Below, in pieces: positions 8,367 to 19,543 of a DNA stretch of 64,000 nucleotides. Each line of letters begins with the position of its first letter. Position 1 is the stretch's first letter. Position numbers and translations under genes: made by a program. Origin of the DNA: Weissella sagaensis (GTDB lineage Bacteria > Bacillota > Bacilli > Lactobacillales > Lactobacillaceae); the NCBI RefSeq assembly GCF_005405285.1, contig NZ_BJDT01000001.1, forward strand, positions 220,726 to 284,725, in the 5' to 3' direction. The notes under the pieces are model-generated. The model made no database searches, was not told the origin of the DNA, and was given only the letters and a program-made list of their open reading frames with translations.

Positions 8367-9197
8367 ATGAAATTTATATCATGGAATATCGATAGTATCA
8401 ATGCGGCTGTTGAGCATAAATCTGCCCGTGGTGAAATGACGTGGCAGGTATTGCAAGATATTGCGGCACAACAACCAGATGTTTTAGCAATTCAAGAAAC
8501 AAAACTAAAAGCAACGGGCTTAACTAAAGAACAAGCAACGGCGCTTGATGAGTTATTCCCTGGTTACCATCGGTATTTACGTATGAGCACGGGTCGTTCT
8601 GGTTATTCGGGAACGATGATGTTATCACGCCAAGAACCTATTAGTGTTACGTTACCAGAAATCGGTGCACCTGGTGAAATGGATATTGAAGGACGCGTTA
8701 TTACACTTGAATTTGAAAACACCTATGTTTCCACAGTTTATACACCAAATTCAGGGAGCAGTCTAGCACGTTTGGATGATCGACAGGCTTGGGATGATGC
8801 TTATCGGGCATATATACAACAATTAGATGCACAAAAGCCGGTTATTTTTTCTGGTGATTTCAATGTTGCACACCAAGAAATTGATTTGAAAAACCCAAAA
8901 TCAAACCATAAAAAAGCTGGCTTTACAGATGAGGAACGTGAGCATTTTGGCCGTTTGCTTGATGCGGGATTTACGGATACATTCCGTTATTTACATCCTG
9001 AAGAAAGCGGTGTTTATACATGGTGGGCACAGATATCAAAAACATCAAAAATCAATAATTCTGGTTGGCGTATTGATTATTATTTAACGTCAAATCGTTT
9101 AGCTAATCAGTTGTCTGAATTATCGGTTATTGATACAGGAGCACGCCAAGATCATGCGCCAATTATGTTAACGATGACGGATGATTTTAAAATATAA
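8367..9197 (+). CDS. exoA: Exonuclease III family AP endonuclease
   Basis: 276 residues from ATG 8367, preceded by GAGG (8351-8354). Upstream in-frame codons overlap the adhE terminator and were excluded. Family motifs are present: MKFISWNID at the N-terminus, IQETK with the metal-binding glutamate, SGDFNVAH, WRIDYY, and the C-terminal DHAPI with the catalytic histidine. These belong to the endonuclease/exonuclease/phosphatase fold of ExoA/XthA enzymes, which cleave at abasic sites and trim 3' ends in base excision repair. Single-gene unit between two terminators. Confidence 0.93.
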   Translation: MKFISWNIDSINAAVEHKSARGEMTWQVLQDIAAQQPDVLAIQETKLKATGLTKEQATALDELFPGYHRYLRMSTGRSGYSGTMMLSRQEPISVTLPEIGAPGEMDIEGRVITLEFENTYVSTVYTPNSGSSLARLDDRQAWDDAYRAYIQQLDAQKPVIFSGDFNVAHQEIDLKNPKSNHKKAGFTDEEREHFGRLLDAGFTDTFRYLHPEESGVYTWWAQISKTSKINNSGWRIDYYLTSNRLANQLSELSVIDTGARQDHAPIMLTMTDDFKI

Positions 9198-9201
9198 TCA
9201 T

Positions 9202-9246
9202 AAAAAGCGAGGCATAACAAGTATCTGTTTATGCCTCGCTTTTTTA
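9202..9246 (+). terminator. Terminator after exoA
   Basis: AAAAAGCGAGGCATAA pairs with TTATGCCTCGCTTTTT; strong hairpin with T-run. The A-run on the other side means it could work in both directions. Confidence 0.88.
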
Positions 9247-9259
9247 TTAATTAGGCAAT

Positions 9260-9298
9260 AAAAAAACGTATCTACTTTATAAAAAGTAAATACGTTTA
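9260..9298 (-). terminator. Terminator of the tRNA-Glu pair
   Basis: Read on the - strand, a stem built from AAACGTATTTACTTT and AAAGTAGATACGTTT is followed by a T-run. It lies just downstream of the two - strand tRNA genes. Confidence 0.75.
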
Positions 9299-9327
9299 CG
9301 TGTAATCAGATTACTGATCTCTAAGTA

Positions 9328-9399
9328 TAGCCCAACAGGGAGTCGAACCCTGGATTCCGCGCTGAGAACGCGACGTCTTGACCACTTGACCATTGGGCC
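9328..9399 (-). tRNA. tRNA-Glu (CUC)
   Basis: 72-base cloverleaf: acceptor GGCCCAA/TTGGGCT, D-arm, anticodon stem TCGCG/CGCGG around the loop TTCTCAG, and T-arm with GTTCGA. The loop gives anticodon CUC, reading GAG. Discriminator A; CCA not encoded. Differs from the neighbouring copy by one D-loop base (C instead of T). Confidence 0.88.
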
Positions 9400-9436
9400 A
9401 TGATGATAATATTTGTTAGCCGAAGCTATTTAGAAA

Positions 9437-9508
9437 TAGCCCAACAGGGAGTCGAACCCTGGATTCCGCGCTGAGAACGCGACGTCTTAACCACTTGACC
9501 ATTGGGCC
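9437..9508 (-). tRNA. tRNA-Glu (CUC), second copy
   Basis: Nearly identical to the gene at 9328-9399, with the same CUC anticodon loop. It is the promoter-proximal copy of the - strand pair. The 37-base spacer between the copies is not conserved beyond the tRNA ends. Confidence 0.88.
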
Positions 9509-9542
9509 AATATCATCACTTGTATATTAACAACAGTAATTA

Positions 9543-9571
9543 ACTATACATGTAAAGTCTATAGCTGTCAA
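9543..9571 (-). promoter_or_regulatory. Promoter of the tRNA-Glu pair
   Basis: On the - strand: TTGACA (9571-9566), 17-base spacer, TATAGT (9548-9543). Close to consensus, as expected for a stable-RNA promoter. Confidence 0.85.
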
Positions 9572-9694
9572 TATGAATGTTTTATAAATCATAAATTTTA
9601 TTAAATCATAATTGAAACTAGGCAACTTAATGAGTATTAATAAACTTAATGATACAATTATATATAACAGACTAACAGCAAAGAGGGATAAATA

Positions 9695-10366
9695 ATGTCA
9701 TTTAATTTATATTTTGTACGACATGGGCAAACAATTTTCAATCATTATGAACGTATGCAAGGATGGAGTAATGCGCCATTGACGGATAAAGGTATCTCAG
9801 ACGGATATGCAGCTGGTGATCGTTTAGAAAACATTCGCTTTGACGGTGCTTACTCATCAGATTTGCAACGTGCCATTCAAACAGCTGAATTTGTTTTGTC
9901 ACGTAATAAGCAGAGTGGTGATTTGAAAGAGCCGGAGCAATTACAACAATTCCGTGAACAATTCTTTGGCTTTTTTGAGGGATTACCTAGTAAAAAAAGT
10001 TCACAACTAGTTGCTGAAAAGAATGGCTTCCAAAACATGGATACTTATGGTGATCTAATGGCTAATTTAAGTCAAGATGAAGTCATGGATGCGATGCATG
10101 CGGCTGATCCAACTGGTGATGCTGAAGACGCACAGATGTTTTGGGTACGAGTAGAAAAAGGGCTAGAACAACTCCGTCGTAACACACGTGACGGTCAAAA
10201 TGTCTTAATCGTTTCACACGGCACATTGATTCGTAATTTAGTGGCCAAGTATGCTTCACACGAACAAGCAGCTGAAAAGCCTGAAAACGGATCAATCACA
10301 ATTTTTGAAGTTTCTGATGAAGGCATGAAGCTAAAAACTTATAACGATACAACAACGAAATGGTAA
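9695..10366 (+). CDS. Histidine phosphatase family protein (phosphoglycerate mutase-like)
   Basis: 223 residues. The N-terminal FVRHGQTIFN motif carries the phospho-accepting histidine; GAYSSDLQRAIQTAE and the C-terminal SHGTLIRN motif, with the second catalytic histidine, complete the family signature. The branch includes cofactor-dependent mutases and broad-specificity phosphatases (GpmB/PhoE-like); the substrate cannot be told from sequence. An extended -10 (TGATACAAT, 9650-9658) lies 37 bases upstream, and AAAGAGG precedes the ATG. It is followed after 7 bases by hflX, so the two are probably co-transcribed. Confidence 0.88.
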   Translation: MSFNLYFVRHGQTIFNHYERMQGWSNAPLTDKGISDGYAAGDRLENIRFDGAYSSDLQRAIQTAEFVLSRNKQSGDLKEPEQLQQFREQFFGFFEGLPSKKSSQLVAEKNGFQNMDTYGDLMANLSQDEVMDAMHAADPTGDAEDAQMFWVRVEKGLEQLRRNTRDGQNVLIVSHGTLIRNLVAKYASHEQAAEKPENGSITIFEVSDEGMKLKTYNDTTTKW

Positions 10367-10373
10367 AACATAT

Positions 10374-11660
10374 ATGATAGAAAATGAGCAACATCCTAAA
10401 CGCCAAGTTATTTTAGCAGGTTTAGATCAGCAAAATGAAAATTTTGACTATGAAATGACTGAATTGGCTAATTTAGCAGCGGCAAATAATATGATTGTTG
10501 TTGGCCAATTGATTCAAAAGCTGGAAAGACCTAATGCATCAACCTATTTTGGTAAGGGTAAAGTAACCGAATTAAAAGAAGCGTTAGAATATTATGGTGC
10601 CGAAATGGTGGTAACTAATGATGAATTATCACCATCACAAATTCGTAATCTTGAAGCTGGCACACAAGCCGATATCATGGATCGAACAGCCTTGATTTTG
10701 GATATCTTTGCATCACGAGCTAAAACAAAAATTGCTAAATTACAGGTTGCGATTGCACAACTAAAGTATCAATTACCACGTTTACGGACATCTATGAATG
10801 TTCGTCTAGATCAACAAACAGGTGGTGGCGGTGGTAGTTTTACGAGTCGTGGTGCTGGTGAAACCAAGTTAGAAATGAATCGTCGTCATATTCAACACCA
10901 AATTTCATTAATGCAAGCTGAATTAACGAACATTGAGGCTGATGATGAAACACGGCGTGCTTATCGTGCTAAACAAAGTATTCGTAATGTTGCTTTAGTG
11001 GGTTATACTAACGCAGGTAAGTCAACGATTATGAATGCCTTAGTAAAGCGATTTGGTGATAATAAAGAAAAAACAGTATTTCAAGCAGATATGCTGTTCG
11101 CAACGTTAGAGACGTCAGTGCGTAAAATTCAGTTACCAGATAATCAAAATTTCTTACTATCTGATACGGTTGGATTTGTGTCAAAGTTGCCCCATGGGTT
11201 AGTGGCAGCTTTCCGTGCAACATTAGCTGAAGCAGCTGATGCTGATTTGTTAATTCAAGTTGTGGACTATGCAGATCCACATTATCAAGAGATGATGGCG
11301 ACAACTGCAAAAACATTAAAAGAAATTGGCGTTGGCGACATTCCAATGGTGACTGTTTATAATAAAGCTGATCAAATTCCGGAACAAGCATATCCTGATC
11401 GTACGGGTGATACGTTGATTTTATCAGCATTAGATTCAAAGTCACAAGATGCTTTGGTTGATGTTGTTAAAGAACATATTTTTGCTGACTATATCACAAC
11501 AACATTGCATATTCCATTTAGTGACGGGCAACTTGTTAGTGAATTAAATGAGCAGGCAACGGTACATGAATTAGATTATGATGAGTCGGGGACAGTTATG
11601 AAAGTGACGTTAACCCCAATTCAAGTTGCTAGATTTGAAAAGTATCAAGTAAATGAATAA
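10374..11660 (+). CDS. hflX: Ribosome-associated GTPase HflX
   Basis: 428 residues. The N-terminal HflX domain is followed by the glycine-rich GGGGGSFTSRGAGETKLE segment and a long helical linker. The G domain then shows G1 GYTNAGKS, G3 DTVGF, G4 NKAD, and the family-specific FRATLAEAADADLL region. HflX splits stalled or stress-inactivated 70S ribosomes. The start codon ATG is 7 bases from the previous stop and has no clear ribosome-binding site, suggesting translational coupling. A strong terminator follows. Confidence 0.95.
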   Translation: MIENEQHPKRQVILAGLDQQNENFDYEMTELANLAAANNMIVVGQLIQKLERPNASTYFGKGKVTELKEALEYYGAEMVVTNDELSPSQIRNLEAGTQADIMDRTALILDIFASRAKTKIAKLQVAIAQLKYQLPRLRTSMNVRLDQQTGGGGGSFTSRGAGETKLEMNRRHIQHQISLMQAELTNIEADDETRRAYRAKQSIRNVALVGYTNAGKSTIMNALVKRFGDNKEKTVFQADMLFATLETSVRKIQLPDNQNFLLSDTVGFVSKLPHGLVAAFRATLAEAADADLLIQVVDYADPHYQEMMATTAKTLKEIGVGDIPMVTVYNKADQIPEQAYPDRTGDTLILSALDSKSQDALVDVVKEHIFADYITTTLHIPFSDGQLVSELNEQATVHELDYDESGTVMKVTLTPIQVARFEKYQVNE

Positions 11661-11678
11661 TAATTAATGGTGACACTT

Positions 11679-11725
11679 AAAAGGCGCTGGCTAACATTCG
11701 AAGAGAAGTTAGCTAGCGCCTTTTT
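11679..11725 (+). terminator. Terminator after hflX
   Basis: AAAAGGCGCTGGCTAAC pairs with GTTAGCTAGCGCCTTTTT (one mismatch). The 143 bases between it and the gntR stop show nothing else. Confidence 0.88.
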
Positions 11726-11868
11726 GATTTTTACTGCGGGTGTTTTCTGTTATGTGCCTTACGATAAAGAATGGCCAATAAGTAGTAATAGTCATGACGA
11801 TACTAATGTTTATAGCTGTCAATGAAGTAAGGTATCATAAAGCATGTTACACCATATTATCTTGTCTT

Positions 11869-12558
11869 TTAAATATAAAAAGTTGCGTTCTCATAGTGGT
11901 AAACATTTTCTGAAAAATCAAATATTTCCCCACTAGTTGTATAAAATGTTTCTTGAACGGCTAGACCAAAACTACCTTGCGGCAAATTTAATTTATCACT
12001 TTCAAATGCAGTTAATTGCCGTACTTTAAAGTACTTATCAGAAAAGCCAACGTTGATTTGATAGGCATCTGAAATATGGTGAAAAATAGATGCTTTGGCA
12101 ATTTCTTTATTTAGGAAGGGAACAAAATTAGTATTATAATTAGAAGTCTCAAAGCAGAAAATCTTACCATCCTGTGTTTTTAAACGTTGTACTTTAAATA
12201 TTGGCGTGTCAATTGCACACTGTAAGTGACTAGCGACTGATCGTGTTGGATATGTTTTTTCAACAGTGACATCTGAATTATCTAATTTTGTTTTGGTGAA
12301 ATCAGTTGTCCAACCGTGACTGACATTGAAGTTAATAAAATGCTCATCTGGAATATCACGTACGAAGGTCCCACTACCTTGTACTTGATAGATAAAGCCA
12401 GCCCGTTCTAGCTGATCTAATGCTTTCAAAACAGTTGTTTTACTAGCACCATATTCTTGAATTAGTTTAGTCAAACTTGGTAAGGGGTCACCTTGTTTGA
12501 GGTGATTAGATTTTATGAATGAAAATAATTGTTCTGCAATTTTTTGATATTTTAACAT
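11869..12558 (-). CDS. GntR/HutC-family transcriptional regulator (UTRA domain)
   Basis: 229 residues. An N-terminal GntR winged helix (QGDPLPSLTKLIQEYGASKTTV..., then GFIYQVQGSGTFV) is joined to a C-terminal UTRA effector-binding domain, the HutC/TreR/BglR layout. It is divergent from the beta-glucoside PTS operon, so it probably represses that operon and responds to a phosphorylated sugar, as its homologues do. ATG 12558 follows AAAGGAG. A -10-like TATAAT (12587-12582, - strand) lies 24 bases upstream. The effector is inferred from context only. Confidence 0.88.
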   Translation of the reverse strand: MLKYQKIAEQLFSFIKSNHLKQGDPLPSLTKLIQEYGASKTTVLKALDQLERAGFIYQVQGSGTFVRDIPDEHFINFNVSHGWTTDFTKTKLDNSDVTVEKTYPTRSVASHLQCAIDTPIFKVQRLKTQDGKIFCFETSNYNTNFVPFLNKEIAKASIFHHISDAYQINVGFSDKYFKVRQLTAFESDKLNLPQGSFGLAVQETFYTTSGEIFDFSENVYHYENATFYI

Positions 12559-12615
12559 GCCCGCGCTCCTTTAGTGACTATATTATATCGAATATTAGCA
12601 TTTTTAACAGAATAA

Positions 12616-14154
<1,539 letters not shown>

Positions 14155-14174
14155 TTTTAAAAGAGGATAGAAAA

Positions 14175-14492
14175 ATGGCAGACAAGAAAATTATGCTAGC
14201 ATGTGCAGCAGGGATGTCAACATCATTGTTAGTGACAAAGATGCAAGAAGCAGCTAAGGCAGGAGGCAAAGATTATGAAATTTTTGCCAAGTCAACGGCT
14301 GATATTGATAATGAGTTATCATCTAGTGACAAGCCAGATGTTTTGTTGCTTGGTCCACAAGTTAGCTTTATGAAGAAAGAAGTTAAAGCCAAGACAGATG
14401 CAGCAGGTATTCCAATGGATGTTATTAATATGATGGATTACGGCATGATGAAAGGTGACAAAGTTTTGGCTACTGCTGAAGCATTGTTGTAG
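14175..14492 (+). CDS. celA: PTS EIIB component, Lac/Cel family
   Basis: 105 residues from ATG 14175, behind AAGAGG. The N-terminal MLACAAGMSTSLL loop contains the phosphocysteine (C10) typical of cellobiose/diacetylchitobiose IIB proteins, which pass phosphate from IIA to the incoming sugar. It differs from the second EIIB at 17845-18162 at only two residues (Q24 to K, D52 to E). The start nearest this ribosome-binding site is preferred over an in-frame codon inside the upstream gene. Confidence 0.93.
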   Translation: MADKKIMLACAAGMSTSLLVTKMQEAAKAGGKDYEIFAKSTADIDNELSSSDKPDVLLLGPQVSFMKKEVKAKTDAAGIPMDVINMMDYGMMKGDKVLATAEALL

Positions 14493-14775
14493 TAATTTTG
14501 ATTGGGGGACTTAGACATGGATGACGCACGTATGGAAGTTGTCATGGGATTGATTATGCATGGTGGTAATGCTAAAGGTCAAGCTTACCAAGCCATTCAA
14601 CTTGCTAAAGATGGCAAATTTGATGAAGCTGATGAGGCGATTGCAGCTGCTAGTCAAGAATTAAAAGCGGCGCATGATGTACAAACAGATATGCTAACGA
14701 AAGAAGCGCAAGGTGAGCATACTGAAATCGATTTGTATATGGTACATGGTCAAGATCATTTGATGAATGCAATTA

Positions 14776-16342
<1,567 letters not shown>

Positions 16343-16388
16343 TGTAACAATAACAGGTTTTAAATATATAAATAAGAAGGAAAAGATT

Positions 16389-17681
16389 ATGGCAGGATCA
16401 AGTAGTGTCTTGAACGAGAAGATAATTCCGTTCTTCCAGAAAATTTCTGGTTCACGTCATCTAGTTGCGTTGCGTGACGGTATGACTGCTGCAGTTCCAA
16501 TGATTATTATTGGATCTGTCTTCATGATTATTGCACAGTTCCCTATCCAAGGTTATCAAGACTTTATGGCTCATACATTTGGAGCTAATTGGGCAACAGT
16601 TGTACAATATCCAACTAATGCATCGTTCCATTTGATGGGACTAGTCGCAGTTGCAGGTATTTCTTATAATTTAGCGAAAAGTTATCGAGTAGAAGCTTTT
16701 TCATCGATGATTGTAGCGATTGGGGCCTTTATTTTAACCATTCCACTTAAAACCGACAAAGCCGGGGACATGTGGATTCCATTAAAGCAATTAGATTCAT
16801 CAGGATTATTTATTGCGATTTTGGTTGGTTTGTTCGTAACTGATTTGTATGTTTGGTTAGTTCACAAGAATTTGACAATTAAAATGCCATCAAGTGTGCC
16901 ACCTGCTGTCAGCAATTCATTTGCTTCATTGTTCCCAGGAGCCTTAGTATTAATGGTTGTTTGGGTTATTCGAATGATTGTTGAAGCGACACCAATGGAG
17001 AGCATTCCGAATATCATTACTTTCGTGTTGCAAGATCCATTAAGTCATTTGAACAATTCATTGCCAGGGGCAATTGTCGTCGAATTGATTATCTGCTTGT
17101 TGTGGTTCTTTGGTATTCACGGATCTAACACGGTTAGTGGTGTGATGATGCCAATATGGCTAGGGGCGATGTCACAAAATGCAGCTGCCGTTCAAGCAGG
17201 TAAGGAAATCCCTAACATTGTGACGCAACAATTTTACGATAACTTTATTCATATGGGAGGATCTGGGGCAACACTTGGATTAGCCTTTATGATTGCTTTC
17301 TTATCAAAGAGTAAAGAGTTAAAGACGTTGGGTAAGTTGGTTGTTGGACCAGCAATGTTTAACGTTAATGAACCAATCATCTTCGGTATGCCAATTGTTA
17401 TGAATTATAAGATGGTTTTGCCATTTATTTTGGCACCAATGGCCAATGTTATCACAACGTATACAGCTATGAGTACTGGATTAGTGGCTAAAACAATGGG
17501 AATCATGGTTCCTTGGACAACGCCACCAATTATTTCTGGGTACTTAGCAACAGGACATATTTCTGGTGCAGTTATGCAAATTATTAACATTGTGCTTGAT
17601 GGCGCTATCTACTATATATTCTTTAAGTCAATTGATAAGGATCGTTTGAAGGAAGAAATTCAAACTAACGAAGCTGCTTAA
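16389..17681 (+). CDS. celB: PTS EIIC component, Lac/Cel family permease
   Basis: 430-residue integral membrane protein with about ten hydrophobic segments, opening with a cytoplasmic SSVLNEKIIPFFQKISGSRHL stretch typical of cellobiose-type IIC, and containing the conserved FNVNEPIIFGMPIVMN region of the sugar-binding half. It moves the beta-glucoside across the membrane while EIIB phosphorylates it. Last gene of the operon; a strong terminator follows. RBS AGAAGGAA precedes the ATG. Confidence 0.93.
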   Translation: MAGSSSVLNEKIIPFFQKISGSRHLVALRDGMTAAVPMIIIGSVFMIIAQFPIQGYQDFMAHTFGANWATVVQYPTNASFHLMGLVAVAGISYNLAKSYRVEAFSSMIVAIGAFILTIPLKTDKAGDMWIPLKQLDSSGLFIAILVGLFVTDLYVWLVHKNLTIKMPSSVPPAVSNSFASLFPGALVLMVVWVIRMIVEATPMESIPNIITFVLQDPLSHLNNSLPGAIVVELIICLLWFFGIHGSNTVSGVMMPIWLGAMSQNAAAVQAGKEIPNIVTQQFYDNFIHMGGSGATLGLAFMIAFLSKSKELKTLGKLVVGPAMFNVNEPIIFGMPIVMNYKMVLPFILAPMANVITTYTAMSTGLVAKTMGIMVPWTTPPIISGYLATGHISGAVMQIINIVLDGAIYYIFFKSIDKDRLKEEIQTNEAA

Positions 17682-17691
17682 CATGATGTGC

Positions 17692-17743
17692 AAAAAAAGA
17701 TGTTAATTTGTCTGAGATAATTGAGAATTTAACATCTTTTTTT
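17692..17743 (+). terminator. Terminator of the beta-glucoside operon
   Basis: AAAAAAAGATGTTAA pairs with TTTAACATCTTTTTTT. It separates EIIC from the second EIIB unit. Confidence 0.85.
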
Positions 17744-17770
17744 CGTGATTTTAACGCATAGTCAATTTAT

Positions 17771-17784
17771 TGAAAACGCTTGCA
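17771..17784 (+). promoter_or_regulatory. cre site before the second EIIB
   Basis: TGAAAACGCTTGCA is a full match to the CcpA consensus and overlaps the -35, exactly as at 12616. Confidence 0.85.
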
Positions 17785-17808
17785 AAACAGTGCATGTACT
17801 GTTATATT
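17780..17808 (+). promoter_or_regulatory. Promoter of the second EIIB
   Basis: TTGCAA, 17-base spacer, extended -10 TGTTATATT. Same architecture as the operon promoter at 12625-12653. Confidence 0.75.
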
Positions 17809-17844
17809 AATGGTATTAATTAATAAAAAAAGAGGGAACGTATC

Positions 17845-18162
17845 ATGGCAGATAAGAAAATTATGCTAGCATGTGCAGCAGGAATGTCAACATCATTGTT
17901 AGTGACAAAGATGAAAGAAGCAGCCAAAGCTGGTGGTAAAGATTATGAAATCTTTGCTAAGTCAACAGCAGATATTGATAATGAATTATCATCTAGCGAA
18001 AAGCCAGACGTTTTGTTGCTTGGTCCGCAAGTTAGCTTTATGAAGAAAGAAGTTAAAGCTAAGACAGATGCCGCAGGTATTCCAATGGATGTTATTAATA
18101 TGATGGATTATGGCATGATGAAGGGTGACAAGGTCTTGGCAACTGCCGAGGCATTGTTGTAG
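17845..18162 (+). CDS. Second PTS EIIB component, near-identical paralogue
   Basis: 105 residues, same as the operon EIIB except K24 and E52. Phosphocysteine C10 is kept. The nucleotide sequences differ at many third positions while the proteins barely differ, a sign of purifying selection on both copies rather than a very recent duplication. It has its own cre-controlled promoter and terminator. It may boost EIIB supply or serve an EIIC encoded elsewhere. RBS AGAGGGAA precedes the ATG. Confidence 0.92.
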   Translation: MADKKIMLACAAGMSTSLLVTKMKEAAKAGGKDYEIFAKSTADIDNELSSSEKPDVLLLGPQVSFMKKEVKAKTDAAGIPMDVINMMDYGMMKGDKVLATAEALL

Positions 18163-18172
18163 ATTATCTATG

Positions 18173-18232
18173 AAAAACTAACAGGCTTTAAACCTACCAA
18201 AATAATTGGCAGGTTTAAGGCCTGTTAGTTTT
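18173..18232 (+). terminator. Terminator after the second EIIB
   Basis: AAAACTAACAGGC and AAACCT arms pair with AGGTTT and GCCTGTTAGTTTT; a long hairpin with a T-run. Confidence 0.8.
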
Positions 18233-18263
18233 AGAATTAGCTTTTGCTAGACAGGGGGATTAT

Positions 18264-19358
18264 ATGACAAAGCGACAATTAGGATTATCAATTTATCCAG
18301 ATCATAGTGATTTTGAAGAAGATAAAGCGTATTTAATTTTGGGACATCAGTATGGCTTTACACGCATTTTTATGAGTATGTTGGAAGTTAGTGGTTCGGC
18401 AGCAGAGACTAAGTTGAAGTATCAACGTATTGTGGATTTTGGTAATGAGTTGGGTTATGAAACAATTATTGATGTTTCCCCACGTATCTTTGATCAATTG
18501 CATATTTCATATGACGATTTGTCTTTTTTTAATGACTTACACGTTGCTGGTATTCGATTAGATCAATCATTTGATGGTGCAACTGAGGCACTTTTATCAT
18601 TTAATCCCTACAACTTAATTATTGAGTTAAATGCAAGCAATGACGTTGATTATCTGAATAATATTATTAGTCATCAAGCTAATGAACCCTTTATTTATGG
18701 TTGTCATAATTTTTATCCTCAGGTTGGTACAGGACTACCTTATGACTACTTTATTGCATGTAGCAAGCGATTTAAAAAATATGGTATCCATACTGCAGCC
18801 TTTGTTGCTAGTCAGGTAGGGACTATTGGACCTTGGAATGTCAATGATGGGTTACCTACTTTAGAAATGGATCGCCACTTACCGATTGACGTTCAAGCGA
18901 AGCATTTATTTAGTACGGGCTTGATTGATGATGTGATTATTGGGAATGCCTATGCCAGTGAGAAAGAATTAGCTAGTTTAAGTCGCTTAAATCGTTATCA
19001 ATTGACTTTGCCGGTGATTTTTAATGACGATGTGAATGATATTGAAAAGACCATTGCATTAGAATCCCAACATTTCCGCCGTGGTGATATTAATGAAACC
19101 GTTATTCGTTCGACAATGCCACGAGTTACGTATCAAGCAGTAGCTAATCAACCGCATGATAATAGCCAACAATTTGAGCGTGGTGACGTGTTGATTGGTA
19201 ATGATGATTTTGGTGTTTATAAGAATGAATTACAAATCGTGTTAGAACCACATAGAGAGCCCCGTAAAAATAAGATTGGTCATATTAGTGACGATGAAAT
19301 ATTTTTGTTGGACTTTATTAAACCTTGGATTAAATTCCAGTTAACAGCAGCTGATTAG
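18264..19358 (+). CDS. DUF871/MupG-like TIM-barrel 6-phospho-sugar hydrolase
   Basis: 364 residues. It opens with LGLSIYPDHSDFEEDKAYLILGHQYGFTRIFMS..., diagnostic of the DUF871 family, with an N-terminal TIM-barrel-like domain and a small C-terminal domain (from about residue 250). The characterised member, staphylococcal MupG, splits MurNAc-6-phosphate-GlcNAc. No murQ or MurNAc PTS gene is adjacent; the neighbours here are Lac/Cel PTS genes. The substrate may therefore be another 6-phosphorylated disaccharide. RBS AGGGGG precedes ATG 18264. I see no separate promoter, so read-through from the EIIB unit is possible. Confidence 0.8.
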   Translation: MTKRQLGLSIYPDHSDFEEDKAYLILGHQYGFTRIFMSMLEVSGSAAETKLKYQRIVDFGNELGYETIIDVSPRIFDQLHISYDDLSFFNDLHVAGIRLDQSFDGATEALLSFNPYNLIIELNASNDVDYLNNIISHQANEPFIYGCHNFYPQVGTGLPYDYFIACSKRFKKYGIHTAAFVASQVGTIGPWNVNDGLPTLEMDRHLPIDVQAKHLFSTGLIDDVIIGNAYASEKELASLSRLNRYQLTLPVIFNDDVNDIEKTIALESQHFRRGDINETVIRSTMPRVTYQAVANQPHDNSQQFERGDVLIGNDDFGVYKNELQIVLEPHREPRKNKIGHISDDEIFLLDFIKPWIKFQLTAAD

Positions 19359-19383
19359 TTATGAATCATTCAAGGTTACTAGT

Positions 19384-19435
19384 AATAATGACGCTAGCTT
19401 TTGATTTAGAGTAATCAAGGTTAGCGTCGTTATTC
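19384..19435 (+). terminator. Long hairpin after the DUF871 gene
   Basis: AATAATGACGCTA pairs with TAGCGTCGTTATT, with further pairing (TTGATT/AATCAA) toward the loop. There is no T-run of note, so it is a transcript-end structure of uncertain strength. Confidence 0.55.
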
Positions 19436-19543
19436 GTTATAATAGTTTTTGAAAAATTGTGAACTAAATTAACAAAAATGACATAACAAGTGATACAATA
19501 GCGTACTACACGGATAAAAATTAAATATTTGGAGGAATAGCAA

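Noticed and set aside
19454..19475. Rex-like palindrome before the ABC exporter
   Set aside because: TTGTGAA is followed by an arm with the wrong spacing and mismatches.
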